A DNA stretch of 64,000 nt, from the NCBI RefSeq assembly GCF_001431625.1, contig NZ_LLXT01000097.1, positions 1 to 64,000 on the forward strand, given 5' to 3'. Origin of the DNA: Stenotrophomonas geniculata ATCC 19374 = JCM 13324 (GTDB taxonomy: Bacteria > Pseudomonadota > Gammaproteobacteria > Xanthomonadales > Xanthomonadaceae). Numbering within the stretch: the stretch's first letter is position 1; each line of letters opens with the position of its first letter. Of the stretch, positions 63,599-64,000 are shown one piece after another. The notes under the pieces are model-generated. The model did not search any database and was not told the DNA's origin. It worked only from the letters and a program-made list of their open reading frames with translations. The translations under genes and the position numbers were made by a program.

Positions 63599-64000
63599 GT
63601 TCCACCTTCCACGACGACCGCATCGAGTTCATCAGCCACGGCGATGCCGACGGCTGGATCGAGGCAGTGGCCGCCGAGATGGCGCAGACCCTCAACCACG
63701 ACATCAACGAAGTGGGCCGCGCCCGCATCCTGTTGTCCGGCGGCACCACGCCGGCGCCGGTCTACCAGGCGCTGGCCGAGTTGGACGTGCACTGGGACCG
63801 GGTGGAAGTGAGCCTGGCCGACGAGCGCTGGCTGTCGCCGCAGGATCGCGACAGCAACGCCTGGCTGGTGCGCGAGCACCTGCTCAAGCGCGCCGAAGGT
63901 GCGCATTTCGATCCGCTGGTACGGATCGGAAAGCCGCTGCCGGAATGCGTTTACACCGCCAACCTGCAGGCCCAGCACAGCCAGCCGCCGAGCCTGGTGG
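63595..64000 (+). CDS. pgl: 6-phosphogluconolactonase (5' part, cut by window end)
   Basis: 135 residues before the edge. ILLSGGTTPAPVYQALAE and VEVSLADERWLSPQDRDSNAWLVREHLL are the DevB/Pgl signatures. Hydrolyses 6-phosphogluconolactone made by Zwf. ATG overlaps the glk stop (ATGA). edd and eda probably follow outside. Confidence 0.95.
   Translation, partial: MSSTFHDDRIEFISHGDADGWIEAVAAEMAQTLNHDINEVGRARILLSGGTTPAPVYQALAELDVHWDRVEVSLADERWLSPQDRDSNAWLVREHLLKRAEGAHFDPLVRIGKPLPECVYTANLQAQHSQPPSLV

Overview
The window looks like chromosomal DNA of a Stenotrophomonas maltophilia-complex gammaproteobacterium. Three things point there. There is a complete SmeU1-V-W-U2-X efflux operon with its divergent LysR regulator. 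GTAG-type (SMAG) palindromic repeats are scattered between genes. The core has high GC and Xanthomonadaceae-style gene clusters (zwf-glk-pgl; coaD-rsmD; sdhCDAB flanked by two assembly factors; mutY-yggX). All family calls come from reading the translated sequence; no database was searched.

Region 1 (about 1-10214) is accessory DNA, visibly more AT-rich than the rest at its left end, and I read it as the right-hand part of an integrative mobilizable element. It holds a MOB-Q relaxase (MobA/MobL type), an RSF1010-like oriT, a TraD-type relaxosome protein, a modular type IV pilin with a Cys-rich C-terminus, and a JAMM-like lipoprotein. Cargo genes are a PD-(D/E)XK-like protein, an XRE regulator opposite a small lipoprotein and membrane protein, and a Gly-rich secreted protein with a membrane-anchored repeat protein. 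About 0.7 kb (2918-3608) has no plausible CDS but is rich in strong hairpins and ends in a perfect intrinsic terminator; it is the best candidate here for an undescribed structured RNA. The element seems to end at 10195-10214, which resembles the 3' end of a tmRNA gene (CACCTCCACCA), with a terminator just beyond. The integrase and intact target gene would lie left of the window.

Region 2 (10.5-21.2 kb) holds mostly single genes: a secreted subtilisin, a methyltransferase-like membrane protein, two alpha/beta hydrolases, AraC and LuxR regulators around hchA, a tandem pair of tiny secreted proteins (one frameshifted), a secreted EEP-fold hydrolase and a VOC protein. Region 3 (21.2-30.2 kb) is the smeU1VWU2X operon, preceded by a translationally coupled small ORF and facing smeRv, with a TGATTA-N7-TAATCA dyad between them. 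Region 4 (30.2-38.7 kb) has a SMAG cluster, an OmpA-like lipoprotein, photolyase, and a tightly overlapping four-gene set (TonB receptor, phytase-like lipoprotein, purple-acid-phosphatase-like enzyme, exported pyrophosphatase) that looks built to strip phosphate from organic phosphates outside the cytoplasm.

Region 5 (38.8-60.8 kb) is housekeeping: upp, ArsR/SRPBCC pair, psiF-like gene, MBL hydrolase, ggt-ferredoxin-lipoprotein-coaD-rsmD, htpG behind a large cruciform-forming repeat, ftsY, mutY-yggX, lolCD, ygfX-sdhE, sdhBADC, SDHAF4-like, ygfZ. Region 6 (59.7-64 kb) is carbohydrate metabolism: a MalK/UgpC-type ATPase diverging from zwf-glk-pgl, with a LacI-type operator between them; pgl runs off the window edge.
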